A stretch of DNA of 16,220 bases from JBEEJL01 sp043744215 (GCA_043744215.1 JAYTVC010000055.1:1-16220), one strand, 5' to 3'; numbered from the stretch's first letter, positions 1 to 8,566 are shown. Notes: a model not told the origin generated them from the sequence alone. Made by a program: numbers and translations.

Positions 1-1308
<1,308 letters not shown>

Positions 1309-1316
1309 AACCAGCC

Positions 1317-1604
1317 ATGACAAAGTCTGAATTGATAAATTTGTTAAGCCAGCGCTATCCGCAGCTGGTCGCCAAGGATGCCGAACTTGCTGTGAAAACC
1401 ATGCTGGACGCCATGGCCAAAAGCCTGTCCAGCGGGGAACGCATCGAGATCAGGGGATTCGGTAGCTTCGGCCTGAATTACCGGCCGCCACGCGTCGGAC
1501 GCAATCCCAAAACCGGTGAAAAGGTAAACGTGCCCGCAAAGTACGTTCCCCATTTCAAAGCCGGCAAGGAATTGCGCGAGCGTGTGGACGCAGAAGGCAA
1601 ATAA
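1317..1604 (+). CDS. ihfB: Integration host factor subunit beta
   Basis: IhfB pairs with IhfA to form IHF, a nucleoid protein that bends specific DNA sites by about 160-180 degrees and assists recombination, replication and sigma54 promoters. The 95-residue product has the usual length. It starts MTKSELINLL, carries GERIEIRGFGSFGLNYR in the middle and the beta-arm signature GRNPKTGEKV that holds the intercalating proline region, and ends with PHFKAGKELRERV. The beta rather than alpha subunit is indicated by the MTKSELI start and by its place directly behind rpsA. Only 8 bases separate the rpsA stop from this ATG and no good Shine-Dalgarno is visible, so translation is probably coupled to rpsA. 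HU is the alternative family member, but the N terminus and context favour IhfB. Confidence 0.96.
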   Translation: MTKSELINLLSQRYPQLVAKDAELAVKTMLDAMAKSLSSGERIEIRGFGSFGLNYRPPRVGRNPKTGEKVNVPAKYVPHFKAGKELRERVDAEGK

Positions 1605-1721
1605 TTTCCATCCGATTTTTCCGGTGACAACACACCAGGATAATGGCGGCGTTATCGTGAGATCATGCCGCTTTTTTTCGGGTGCCGCTGCTTCATGCGA
1701 TATGAATCGAGCACGCAAATC

Positions 1722-2036
1722 ATGATGGGCATCCTCTCCTGGGTGGTTCGCCTGGCGTTGTTATTGCTGATGATGGGGTTTGCATTCCAGAATGCCGAGC
1801 CGGTAACGCTACATTATTTTGGCTTTACTTGGAATGCTCCTATGGTATTGATTATAATGGCTTTTTTTGTAGGCGGGGTGGCGGCAGGTTTGCTCGCCAT
1901 TTCAACGACTCTGTATAAACAGCGACGCGAAATTACGGCGCTCAAGCGGCTGGCAAAAAAGCACGCAACAAAAGAATCTTCCGCCGACCGGCCTTCTTCA
2001 CCGTCGGGCATGACCGATAAGTTTCCTCCGCCATGA
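1722..2036 (+). CDS. lapA: LapA-type inner-membrane protein (DUF1049)
   Basis: LapA is a small inner-membrane partner of LapB in assembly and control of LPS synthesis. With the chosen start the product is about 104 residues. Two hydrophobic segments are clear, WVVRLALLLLMMGFAFQN at about residues 6-23 and APMVLIIMAFFVGGVAAGLL at about 35-55. They are separated by the family pattern NAEPVTLHYFGFTW and followed by a basic, helical cytoplasmic tail (YKQRREITALKRLAKK) ending in a Pro/Ser-rich stretch. The frame stays open upstream, with ATGs at 1665 and 1695, but those would add a Cys/Arg/Ser leader unlike relatives. ATG 1722 or 1725 places the first membrane helix at the usual position. The Shine-Dalgarno signal is weak for every option, so the start is uncertain by 30-60 bases. 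lapB follows after 53 bases, which supports the call. Confidence 0.85.
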   Translation: MMGILSWVVRLALLLLMMGFAFQNAEPVTLHYFGFTWNAPMVLIIMAFFVGGVAAGLLAISTTLYKQRREITALKRLAKKHATKESSADRPSSPSGMTDKFPPP

Positions 2037-2089
2037 AACAGCGCGATGCTGCTGTGGGCATGCGCTGGAATTTTTTTGCAGGGTGGTGA

Positions 2090-3277
2090 ATGGAATTTGA
2101 GTTCTGGTGGCTGCTGGCATTACCCGTCTCTTTCGGTTTGGGCTGGCTCGCCGCGCGCATCGACATCAAGCAACTTCTGTCCGAATCCCGCGCGTTGCCG
2201 GCATCGTATTTCAAAGGGCTGAATTTTCTGCTCAACGAACAACCGGACAAGGCCATCGACGCATTTATCGAGGTCTCCAAACTCGACCCCAATACGGTGG
2301 AATTGCAGTTCGCCCTTGGCAATTTGTTTCGCCGCCGTGGTGAAGCGGATCGCGCCATCCGCATGCATCACAACCTGACGGAACGCAGCGACCTGGACAC
2401 CGAGCAAAAACAAACTGCGTTGTTTGAATTGGCGCAGGATTATCTCAAGGCCGGCTTACTCGATCGTGCCGAACAAATTTTTTCAGGTCTGACCCACACG
2501 CAACACAGACAGGCAACGTTGAAATGTCTGCTGGATATTTACCGGCAGGAAAAAGATTGGCTCAAAGCCATTCCGGTAGCGCGGGAACTGGAAGGTTCAT
2601 CAACGCGCAATTTCGAAAGCGAGATAGCCAATTATTATTGCGAGCTTGCCATTACCGAGCACGCTCACGGCAGACGCGATCAGGCGCGTGATTATTTGCA
2701 GCAGGCGGTGAAAGCCAATCGCAAGTGCGTGCGCGCGAATATTCTGGCGGGTGAATGGGCGGCCAAAGATGGCCGGCATGCAGAAGCGATCGAGACGTGG
2801 AAATCGATTGAGACGCAAAGCCCCGATCATCTCAGCCTGGTGGCTGAAAACCTGCTGGAAAGTTATCGTACTCAAGGTAAGTTGGGCGAGGGACTGAATT
2901 TGTTGCGCGGTTTTCAGGAGCGCTACCCGGCGCTGGATTTGCTCAACGTTGTGTTCAAGGCAACGCTGGAAACGGAAGGCTCGCCGAGCGCCTACAAGCT
3001 GGTGCTCGATGACCTGCGCCGCAACCCGACTTTGTTAGGGTTAGATAAGTTAATGGAAGCCCGTCTCATGGAAGCATCGCCGGAACAGCGCGGTGATGTG
3101 CAAATGGCCAAGGATATTATTCACGGCCACACCGCGCGTATGGCGTTGTATCAGTGCGAAGCCTGCGGTTTTCGCGGGCGACATTTTTACTGGCATTGCC
3201 CTGCCTGCGGCGGCTGGGATACCTATCCGCCACGCCGTAATGCCGAACTTGAGCTGGTGGAAACCCGGCTGAAATAA
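2090..3277 (+). CDS. lapB: LapB (YciM), LPS assembly TPR protein with rubredoxin-like metal site
   Basis: LapB is a membrane-anchored cytoplasmic adaptor that presents LpxC to the FtsH protease and so limits lipid A synthesis. The 395-residue product is close to E. coli LapB (389). Residues 4-21 (EFWWLLALPVSFGLGWLA) form the N-terminal membrane anchor. The conserved ALPASYFKGLNFLLNEQPDKAID marks the first TPR, and tandem helical repeats continue to about residue 340. The C terminus carries two CxxC knuckles, C356-E-A-C359 and C370-P-A-C373, the rubredoxin-like site required for function in E. coli. An SD-like AGGGTGG lies about 6 bases before ATG 2090. lapA is 53 bases upstream and pyrF starts 12 bases after the stop. 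This lapB–pyrF proximity is the same arrangement known from E. coli, where yciM neighbours pyrF. Identification is secure. Confidence 0.97.
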   Translation: MEFEFWWLLALPVSFGLGWLAARIDIKQLLSESRALPASYFKGLNFLLNEQPDKAIDAFIEVSKLDPNTVELQFALGNLFRRRGEADRAIRMHHNLTERSDLDTEQKQTALFELAQDYLKAGLLDRAEQIFSGLTHTQHRQATLKCLLDIYRQEKDWLKAIPVARELEGSSTRNFESEIANYYCELAITEHAHGRRDQARDYLQQAVKANRKCVRANILAGEWAAKDGRHAEAIETWKSIETQSPDHLSLVAENLLESYRTQGKLGEGLNLLRGFQERYPALDLLNVVFKATLETEGSPSAYKLVLDDLRRNPTLLGLDKLMEARLMEASPEQRGDVQMAKDIIHGHTARMALYQCEACGFRGRHFYWHCPACGGWDTYPPRRNAELELVETRLK

Positions 3278-3289
3278 TTGAAATCTAAA

Positions 3290-4000
3290 ATGAACAGCAA
3301 ACCCGTTATCGTCGCGCTTGATTTTCCCCACGCCAATGCGGCGCTGGATCTGGCTTCACGTCTTGATCCTGCCCTGTGCCGCGTGAAGGTCGGCAAAGAA
3401 TTATTTACAGCAGCGGGCCCCGCAGTTGTGGAAAATCTGGTGAAGCAGGGCTTCGACGTTTTTCTTGATCTCAAATTTCATGACATTCCCAACACCGTGG
3501 CCGCTGCGTGCAAAGTAGGTGCAAGTTTAGGCGTGTGGATGCTGAACGTACATGCCCTCGGCGGCGAAGCCATGTTGCTCGCCGCACGCGATGCGATTGA
3601 TGCCGGCAAGCACAAACCTTTGCTCATCGGCGTGACCATTCTGACCAGCCTCGGGGACGCAGAGCTTGCAGCCATCGGCATCGAAGGCACGGCAGAACAA
3701 AACGTACTGCGGCTGGCAAAGCTTGCCCGACAATGCGGCCTGGATGGCGTGGTGTGTTCATCGCGCGAGGCGCAACTGTTACGCCGGCAAATCGCAACAC
3801 CATTTGCATTGGTGACGCCAGGTATACGGCTGGCGGATGCGCAAAAAGACGACCAGAACCGCGTGCTGACGCCGCAAGAAGCTTTGCGCGCCGGCGCCGA
3901 TTATCTGGTTATCGGTCGGCCGATTACCCAGGCGGCCGACCCAGTTGCGACCCTGAAAAAAATGATGCATGACATACAAACAATGAAAGAAATCCAATGA
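3290..4000 (+). CDS. pyrF: Orotidine 5'-phosphate decarboxylase
   Basis: PyrF catalyses the last step of UMP synthesis, decarboxylating orotidine 5'-phosphate in the cytoplasm. The TIM-barrel protein of 236 residues begins MNSKPVIVALDFPHANAAL. The catalytic charge network is visible: K33 in RVKVGKELF and D60-x-K62-x-x-D65 in FLDLKFHDIPNT. The phosphate-binding end is LVTPGIRL...DYLVIGRPIT with its conserved Arg. Length and motifs fit the short bacterial type. An in-frame TTG at 3278, one base after the lapB stop, could add four residues (MKSK). ATG 3290 is preferred because it matches the usual family N terminus. The stop overlaps the next start as ATGA at 3997-4000, implying translational coupling with ugd. 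UMP production beside a UDP-sugar enzyme fits, though conserved gene order may be the simpler reason. Confidence 0.97.
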   Translation: MNSKPVIVALDFPHANAALDLASRLDPALCRVKVGKELFTAAGPAVVENLVKQGFDVFLDLKFHDIPNTVAAACKVGASLGVWMLNVHALGGEAMLLAARDAIDAGKHKPLLIGVTILTSLGDAELAAIGIEGTAEQNVLRLAKLARQCGLDGVVCSSREAQLLRRQIATPFALVTPGIRLADAQKDDQNRVLTPQEALRAGADYLVIGRPITQAADPVATLKKMMHDIQTMKEIQ

Positions 4001-5331
4001 AAATAACCATTATCGGAACCGGCTACGTGGGCCTGGTGAGCGGCGTGTGTTTTGCCGAGCTGGGCAATGACGTCATGTGTCTTGATCTGGACGTGAATAA
4101 AATCAATCTGCTCAAATCCGGCGGCGTGCCGATTTATGAGCCGGGTTTGGAAGCGATGCTCAAGAGCAATATCGCGGCGGGCCGCCTGCACTTCACCACT
4201 GACATCGCAGAAAGCGTAGCGTTTGGCGAAGTGCAGTTTATTGCGGTAGGGACACCGCCCGATGAAGACGGTTCAGCCGATTTGAAATATGTCACGGCCG
4301 CTGCACGCAACGTTGGCAAGTACATGGCCAGCCCGAAAATCATTGTCGATAAATCGACGGTGCCGGTAGGCACGGCGGATAAAGTAAAAGCTGCCGTGAA
4401 AGAAGAGTTGGATAAACGGAATGAAAAAATTGCTTACTCAGTAGTCTCCAACCCCGAGTTTCTCAAGGAAGGCGCGGCCATCGATGATTTTATGCGGCCA
4501 GCGCGTGTGGTGATTGGCGCCGAAGACGAGCGCGCGATACAAGTTATGCGTGCGCTGTATTCGCCGTTTCAACGTAACCATGAACGTTTATTGGTGATGG
4601 ACATCAAGTCTGCCGAGCTGACCAAATATGCCGCCAATGCCATGCTGGCGACACGTATTTCGTTTATGAATGAGCTGGCTTTGCTGGCAGAAAAATTAGG
4701 CGCGGATATTGAAAGCGTGCGCGCCGGTATTGGTTCCGACCCGCGTATTGGTTACCATTTTTTATATCCGGGCGTGGGCTACGGCGGATCATGTTTTCCA
4801 AAGGACGTGCAGGCATTGCAACGCACGGCGCAGCAACAGGGCTTTGATTTGAAAATACTTGAAGCGGTTGAAAGCGTGAACCAGCGGCAGAAACAAGTGC
4901 TGCTGCAAAAAATACTCAAGCGCTTCAATAATAATCTGGCCGGCAAACATTTCGCCATTTGGGGGCTCGCTTTCAAACCCAATACTGACGATATGCGTGA
5001 AGCGCCGAGCCGCGTGTTGATCGAAGGCTTGTGGCAGCATGGCGCAACCGTTTGCGCCTACGATCCGGTGGCCATGCACGAAACCCAACGCATTTACAAA
5101 GACGATAAACGTATCCGTTACGCCACCACACCATTAGCTGCGCTTGAAGGTGCTGATGCGCTGGCCATCGTGACAGAGTGGAAAGAATTTCGCAGCCCGA
5201 ATTTTGATGTGATTAAATCCAGCCTGAAAAATGCGCTGATTTTTGACGGCCGTAATTTATTTGATCCCGCACACATTAAAAGTCTGGGCATTGAATATCA
5301 CGGCATCGGACGTGTGCAGGCGGCCGCATGA
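3997..5331 (+). CDS. ugd: UDP-glucose 6-dehydrogenase
   Basis: Ugd oxidises UDP-glucose twice with NAD+ to UDP-glucuronate, a precursor of acidic polysaccharides, galacturonate-containing LPS cores and, in some species, aminoarabinose. The 444-residue protein shows all three family domains. The N-terminal Rossmann fold has GTGYVGLVSG (residues 7-16). The central dimerisation helix contains IKSAELTKYAANAMLATRIS. The catalytic nucleophile C266 lies in GVGYGGSCFPKD, and the C-terminal UDP-binding domain contains GLAFKPNTDDMREAPS. The start overlaps the pyrF stop and the stop overlaps the hldA start, both by ATGA. It is therefore probably co-expressed with ADP-heptose synthesis, and a role in LPS core or surface polysaccharide is inferred. 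GDP-mannose dehydrogenase is a relative, but the motifs and the neighbours favour Ugd. Confidence 0.96.
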   Translation: MKITIIGTGYVGLVSGVCFAELGNDVMCLDLDVNKINLLKSGGVPIYEPGLEAMLKSNIAAGRLHFTTDIAESVAFGEVQFIAVGTPPDEDGSADLKYVTAAARNVGKYMASPKIIVDKSTVPVGTADKVKAAVKEELDKRNEKIAYSVVSNPEFLKEGAAIDDFMRPARVVIGAEDERAIQVMRALYSPFQRNHERLLVMDIKSAELTKYAANAMLATRISFMNELALLAEKLGADIESVRAGIGSDPRIGYHFLYPGVGYGGSCFPKDVQALQRTAQQQGFDLKILEAVESVNQRQKQVLLQKILKRFNNNLAGKHFAIWGLAFKPNTDDMREAPSRVLIEGLWQHGATVCAYDPVAMHETQRIYKDDKRIRYATTPLAALEGADALAIVTEWKEFRSPNFDVIKSSLKNALIFDGRNLFDPAHIKSLGIEYHGIGRVQAAA

Positions 5332-6305
5332 ATGCGGATACCAAAGTAACCCGATTGCCGATTCCCGATGCGCCGACGTTGAGTCGCGCGCGCGTGCTGG
5401 TGGTCGGCGATGTGATGCTCGACCGTTACTGGTTTGGCGATGTGAGCCGCATATCGCCTGAAGCGCCAGTGCCCGTCGTCCATGTGTCGCGCACGGAAGA
5501 GCGCCCCGGCGGCGCGGCAAACGTGGCGCGTAATATAGCCGCGCTTGGTGCGCAAGCCAGTTTGCTTTCTGTAGTCGGTGCCGATGAGCCGGCTGCAAAA
5601 CTGAATCAATTGTTACGCGACGATAAAGTCAACACGGTGTTGCATGAGGATGCGACGCTTGCCACGACAGTGAAGCTGCGCGTTATTGGCCGTCAGCAAC
5701 AATTACTACGGGTGGATTTTGAAACTGCGCCATCCCATGAAGTGTTGGACACCAAGCTGGCGGATTTCGAACGCATGCTGGCACAAACCGATGTGGTGAT
5801 TTTGTCCGATTATGGCAAAGGTGGGCTGACCCATATCGCGCGCATGATCACTCTATGCAATCAGGTAAAAATTCCCGTATTGGTCGATCCGAAAGGCGAT
5901 GATTACAGCCGCTATCAGGGCGCGACTTTGCTTACACCAAACCGTAACGAGTTCCGCGAAGTGGCAGGGCGATGGAGCGACGAAAGCCAACTGGTTAAAA
6001 AAGCGCAACAGTTGCGCAAGGATTTGGGTTTGCAAGCCTTGCTGGTAACGCGCAGTGAAGAGGGCATGTCATTGTTTCAAGAGAACGACATCATGCATGA
6101 GCCGGCGCGCGCGCGCGAAGTATTCGATGTGTCCGGTGCCGGCGATACGGTCATCGCGACGCTCGGGGTGATGCTTGCTTCCGGTTTGAATTTGCGCGCC
6201 GCCGTGCACATTGCCAATCGTGCCGCCAGCATCGTGGTAGGTAAACTCGGCACAGCCGTGGTGACGCGCGACGAATTGCAATCACCAGATAATTTTTATA
6301 AGTAA
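5328..6305 (+). CDS. rfaE1: D-glycero-beta-D-manno-heptose-7-phosphate kinase (kinase-only RfaE)
   Basis: This enzyme phosphorylates heptose 7-phosphate at O-1 in the ADP-heptose pathway for the LPS inner core. The 325-residue PfkB/ribokinase-fold protein begins after a short leader with VLVVGDVMLDRYWFGDV, the RfaE kinase signature. It continues with RISPEAPVPVV and the substrate-binding RPGGAANVARNIAALG, and has the second PfkB motif DVSGAGDTVIATLG with the expected catalytic base D273. The protein stops where the kinase domain ends. E. coli HldE is about 477 residues because an adenylyltransferase domain is fused at its C terminus. A separate hldC/rfaE2 must therefore lie elsewhere; none is in this window. 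ATGA overlap with ugd fixes ATG 5328 as the start. hldD starts 9 bases after the stop, giving a coherent heptose operon. The symbol hldA would be equivalent. Confidence 0.94.
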   Translation: MNADTKVTRLPIPDAPTLSRARVLVVGDVMLDRYWFGDVSRISPEAPVPVVHVSRTEERPGGAANVARNIAALGAQASLLSVVGADEPAAKLNQLLRDDKVNTVLHEDATLATTVKLRVIGRQQQLLRVDFETAPSHEVLDTKLADFERMLAQTDVVILSDYGKGGLTHIARMITLCNQVKIPVLVDPKGDDYSRYQGATLLTPNRNEFREVAGRWSDESQLVKKAQQLRKDLGLQALLVTRSEEGMSLFQENDIMHEPARAREVFDVSGAGDTVIATLGVMLASGLNLRAAVHIANRAASIVVGKLGTAVVTRDELQSPDNFYK

Positions 6306-6314
6306 TTGATTATT

Positions 6315-7316
6315 ATGACTATTTTAGTAACCGGCGCAGCGGGATTTATTGGCTCCAATCTGGTCAAAGCGCTCAACGTGCGCGGTAGTGCCGATATCAT
6401 CGCCGTCGATAATTTCGCCCATGCCGACAAGTTCGCCAATCTGGCTGACTGCGATATCGCCGAATATTTCGACAAACAGGATTTTTTGGAGCGCATAAAA
6501 CGCAACGCGCTATCCGCATCCATCCACGCCGTGCTACATCAGGGTGCTTGCTCGGACACCATGGAAACCGACGGCGCCTACATGATGGAAAACAATTACC
6601 GCTATTCCATCGCGTTGCTCGAATATTGCCAGGCGAATAGCATTCCGTTTCTCTATGCGTCATCCGCGTCAGTGTATGGCAACGGAAAAGTATTCAAAGA
6701 GTCGCGCGAAAACGAGGCGCCACTCAACATTTACGGATATTCCAAATTCCTGTTCGACCAGTATGTGCGCCGCCGCCAGGCAAGTTTCACTTCGCAGGTA
6801 ACCGGTTTTCGCTATTTCAATGTGTATGGCCCGCGCGAAGCGCATAAAGGCCGCATGGCCTCGGTGGCCTGGCATTTTTTCAACCAGTTCCGCGCCGAAG
6901 GCAAAGTCAGGTTGTTCGAAGGCAGTGGCGGATACGGCAGCGGCGAACAGACCCGCGATTTTGTTTCGGTCGAAGACGTGGTGAAGGTCAATTTGCATTT
7001 TCTGGATAACCAGCAACGCAGTGGCATTTTCAATCTGGGCACCGGCCGAGGGCAAACCTACAACGATATGGCCATCACCACCATCAATGCCTGTCGTGCC
7101 GCCCGAGGCGAGGCGGCGCTGTCTGTGTCCGATGCCAAAAACCACCGAATGATCGAATACGTGCCGTTTCCCGAAGCGCTGAAGGGCAAATACCAGAGCT
7201 ATACCCAGGCCGATATGGCAGCTTTGCGCAGCGCAGGTTATAGCGCGCCTTTTCTCACTGTGGAGCAAGGAGTAGGGCGCTACATGCAAGCATTACTTGA
7301 CGCGGAGCGGGGCTGA
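6315..7316 (+). CDS. hldD: ADP-L-glycero-D-manno-heptose 6-epimerase
   Basis: HldD converts ADP-D-glycero-D-manno-heptose to the L-glycero form, the last step before heptosyl transfer to LPS. The extended short-chain dehydrogenase fold shows the NAD(P)-binding G7-x-x-G10-x-x-G13 motif in MTILVTGAAGFIGSN. It also has HQGACSDTMETDG near residues 75-87, the catalytic Y140-x-x-x-K144 in YGYSK and the substrate region GSGEQTRDFVSVEDVV. The Tyr and Lys fall at the same residue numbers as in E. coli HldD. The product is 333 residues, slightly longer than the E. coli enzyme (310). A TTG at 6306 would add three residues, but ATG 6315 gives the family N terminus. It is the last gene of the lapA–hldD series; a weak terminator-like hairpin follows at 7328. 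Confidence 0.96.
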   Translation: MTILVTGAAGFIGSNLVKALNVRGSADIIAVDNFAHADKFANLADCDIAEYFDKQDFLERIKRNALSASIHAVLHQGACSDTMETDGAYMMENNYRYSIALLEYCQANSIPFLYASSASVYGNGKVFKESRENEAPLNIYGYSKFLFDQYVRRRQASFTSQVTGFRYFNVYGPREAHKGRMASVAWHFFNQFRAEGKVRLFEGSGGYGSGEQTRDFVSVEDVVKVNLHFLDNQQRSGIFNLGTGRGQTYNDMAITTINACRAARGEAALSVSDAKNHRMIEYVPFPEALKGKYQSYTQADMAALRSAGYSAPFLTVEQGVGRYMQALLDAERG

Positions 7317-7327
7317 GGATATAAAGC

Positions 7328-7357
7328 GCTGTCAACCGACAGCCCGGGTAGTCGTTT
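7328..7357 (+). terminator. Weak terminator-like hairpin after hldD
   Basis: GCTGTC at 7328-7333 and GACAGC at 7338-7343 form a perfect 6-bp stem around the loop AACC, starting 12 bases after the hldD stop. The following T tract is poor: CCGGGTAGTCG separates the stem from TTTT at 7354-7357. It may slow or stabilise the 3' end of the envelope operon transcript, but it is not a canonical intrinsic terminator. Confidence 0.35.
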
Positions 7358-7382
7358 TAGCAAGGCAGATTGGGGGAAAGGC

Positions 7383-7411
7383 TTGACGGGGGGGGGCCGG
7401 GAATCTACAAC
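7383..7411 (+). promoter_or_regulatory. Putative sigma70 promoter with a nine-G run spanning -35 end and spacer
   Basis: TTGACG at 7383-7388 matches the -35 consensus at five of six bases. TACAAC at 7406-7411 matches the -10 at four of six. They are exactly 17 bases apart. A run of nine G (7388-7396) starts at the last base of the -35 box and fills the first eight bases of the spacer. Transcription would start near 7418, about 77 bases before the ComEA-like start codon. The optimal spacing depends on the current G count. The gene downstream has no other evident promoter and is cut off from hldD by 178 bases. Seen: the boxes and the G run. Inferred: that they are used. Confidence 0.45.
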
Positions 7412-7429
7412 CCTGATCGTTTTTCAAGG

Positions 7430-7452
7430 GTTGGGATGCCGCAAAACCCAAC
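7430..7452 (+). other. Inverted repeat in the 5' leader of the ComEA-like gene
   Basis: GTTGGG at 7430-7435 can pair with CCCAAC at 7447-7452 around an 11-base loop. Part of the same left arm (AGGGTT, 7427-7432) can alternatively pair with AACCCT at 7409-7414. That arm overlaps the proposed -10 box and would lie outside a transcript starting near 7418. The hairpin sits 30 bases before the SD sequence AGGAG at 7484-7488 and does not cover it. A regulatory role is possible but unproven. Confidence 0.3.
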
Positions 7453-7494
7453 AATAAAGCAATCGTTGTTTTTTTAACCTGTAAGGAGTAACAC

Positions 7495-8433
7495 ATGAAA
7501 AAGATTCTGATTTCGTTGTTAGCGTTTTTTGCTTTTACCGGCATGGCGTTTGCAGCGGTTAACGTAAACACCGCCACCAAAGCCGAACTCGAGGCATTGG
7601 ACGGCATTGGCCCGGTCAAAGCCCAGGCTATTCTCGATTACCGCGCCAAAAACGGCCCGTTCAAATCCGTTGATGATCTCGACAAAGTGGACGGCGTGGG
7701 CAAGGGCATAGTTGAAAAGATTCGCGGCGACGTGAGCTTGTCAGGCGCTTCTACACCCGTTAAAGCAGCCGACAAAAAAGCGGACGCAAAAGCCGATGCC
7801 AAAGACGCCAAGAAAGAAATGAAAGCGGAAGAGAAAAAAGCAACACCCGCTTCGCCTTCCGTCGCTGGTGGTGCTACGGCTGCCGGTGGCGCCGCCGCCG
7901 GTGCAGTGAAGCCCGCTATGCCTGCTGCGCCTGCCGCCGACAAAAAGCCTGCTCCGGCTATGGCCGCTGAAAGCAAAAAAGCCGACGTCAAGGAAATGAA
8001 AGCCGACGACAAGAAAGCTGACAAAGCAGTTAAAGCTGAAGACAAGAAAGAAGACAAGGCAATGAAGGCTGACGACAAGAAAGCCGACAAAGCAGCAAAG
8101 GCCGATGATAAAAAAGCCGATGCCAAGAAAGAAGATAAAGCAGCAAAGGCCGATGATAAAAAAGCCGATGCCAAGAAAGAAGACAAAGCCATGAAGGCCG
8201 ACGACAAGAAAGCTGACAAAGCTGAAAAGAAAGCGGACGACAAAGCCGACAAGAAAGCAGAAGCTAAAGCCAAAGCCGATGCCGACAAGCAAGTGCGCGC
8301 CGACAAAAAAGCTGCCATGAAAGCTGAAAAAGCCGACAAGAAAGCCAAAGCCGCCAAAGCCGACGACAAGAAGGAAGACAAGCCTTCCAAGTCGGACAAA
8401 AAAGACGAAGTCAAAAAAGACGAAAAGAAGTAA
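7495..8433 (+). CDS. Exported ComEA-like helix-hairpin-helix protein with long Lys/Ala/Asp tail
   Basis: ComEA-type proteins bind incoming DNA in the periplasm during natural transformation. The 312-residue product has a Sec signal peptide (MKKILISLLAFFAFTGMAFA, likely cut after A20). A single ComEA HhH domain follows at about residues 22-78, with NVNTATKAELEALDGIGPVKA, the fingerprint NGPFKSVDDLDKVDGVGKG and both hairpins (GIGP, GVGK). Most relatives in this context end soon after. Here about 230 more residues follow: a Lys/Ala/Asp stretch, an Ala/Pro/Gly-rich linker (about 113-158), then 152 residues (161-312) containing 57 Lys and 44 Asp/Glu with no Trp, Tyr or Cys. The tail resembles histone H1-like or AlgP-like C termini but is only mildly basic. 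The SD AGGAG sits 6 bases before ATG. A strong terminator follows, so it is probably monocistronic. DNA uptake, periplasmic DNA binding or an envelope role are all possible. Confidence 0.85.
   Translation: MKKILISLLAFFAFTGMAFAAVNVNTATKAELEALDGIGPVKAQAILDYRAKNGPFKSVDDLDKVDGVGKGIVEKIRGDVSLSGASTPVKAADKKADAKADAKDAKKEMKAEEKKATPASPSVAGGATAAGGAAAGAVKPAMPAAPAADKKPAPAMAAESKKADVKEMKADDKKADKAVKAEDKKEDKAMKADDKKADKAAKADDKKADAKKEDKAAKADDKKADAKKEDKAMKADDKKADKAEKKADDKADKKAEAKAKADADKQVRADKKAAMKAEKADKKAKAAKADDKKEDKPSKSDKKDEVKKDEKK
8089..8184 (+). repeat. Two tandem 48-bp repeats in the ComEA-like tail
   Basis: Bases 8089-8136 and 8137-8184 are direct copies differing only at their last base (T against C). Each encodes the 16-residue unit KAAKADDKKADAKKED (residues 199-214 and 215-230). 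The surrounding tail consists of looser variants of the same KADDKKADK theme. Near identity at synonymous positions indicates a recent duplication by slippage or unequal crossing-over. A 48-base unit keeps the reading frame, so tail length can vary between strains. Confidence 0.93.
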
Positions 8434-8448
8434 TCTCGTAGCCGTATT

Positions 8449-8483
8449 AAAAAAGCCCCGCCTAGTGCGGGGCTTTTTGTTTT
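8449..8483 (+). terminator. Strong intrinsic terminator after the ComEA-like gene
   Basis: GCCCCGC (8455-8461) pairs perfectly with GCGGGGC (8467-8473) around the loop CTAGT. Five to six A precede the stem and TTTTTGTTTT follows, so the A/T flanks extend the pairing. The A tract on the left would also serve transcription from the opposite direction. It begins 15 bases after the stop codon and separates this gene from cysM. Confidence 0.93.
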
Positions 8484-8566
8484 ATTGGTGCCAGTATTGC
8501 TGCGTACACAGACGCAATCACCTCGGTGTGCGATAATATTTTATCCATCAGCATGACAGGAATGCC

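Noticed and set aside
1605..1664. Possible promoter for lapA with GATAAT at 1639-1644.
   Set aside because: No acceptable -35 at 16-18 bases upstream; the match is too weak to report.
1665..1721. Longer LapA start at ATG 1665.
   Set aside because: The extra segment (PLFFGCRCFMRYESS) is unlike LapA N termini and moves the first membrane helix away from the start.
3278..3289. TTG start for pyrF, directly after the lapB stop.
   Set aside because: ATG 3290 gives the usual family N terminus; the TTG only adds MKSK.
6306..6314. TTG start for hldD.
   Set aside because: ATG 6315 gives the standard MTILVTGAAGF start with Tyr140/Lys144 numbering matching E. coli HldD.
7638..8414. Long open frame on the minus strand (about 258 codons) rich in Ser, Ala and Phe, plus another antisense frame at 7741-8292.
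   Set aside because: Both are mirror images of the low-complexity Lys/Ala/Asp tail of the ComEA-like gene. They have no domain or sensible start signal, and the sense strand has a signal peptide, SD and HhH domain.
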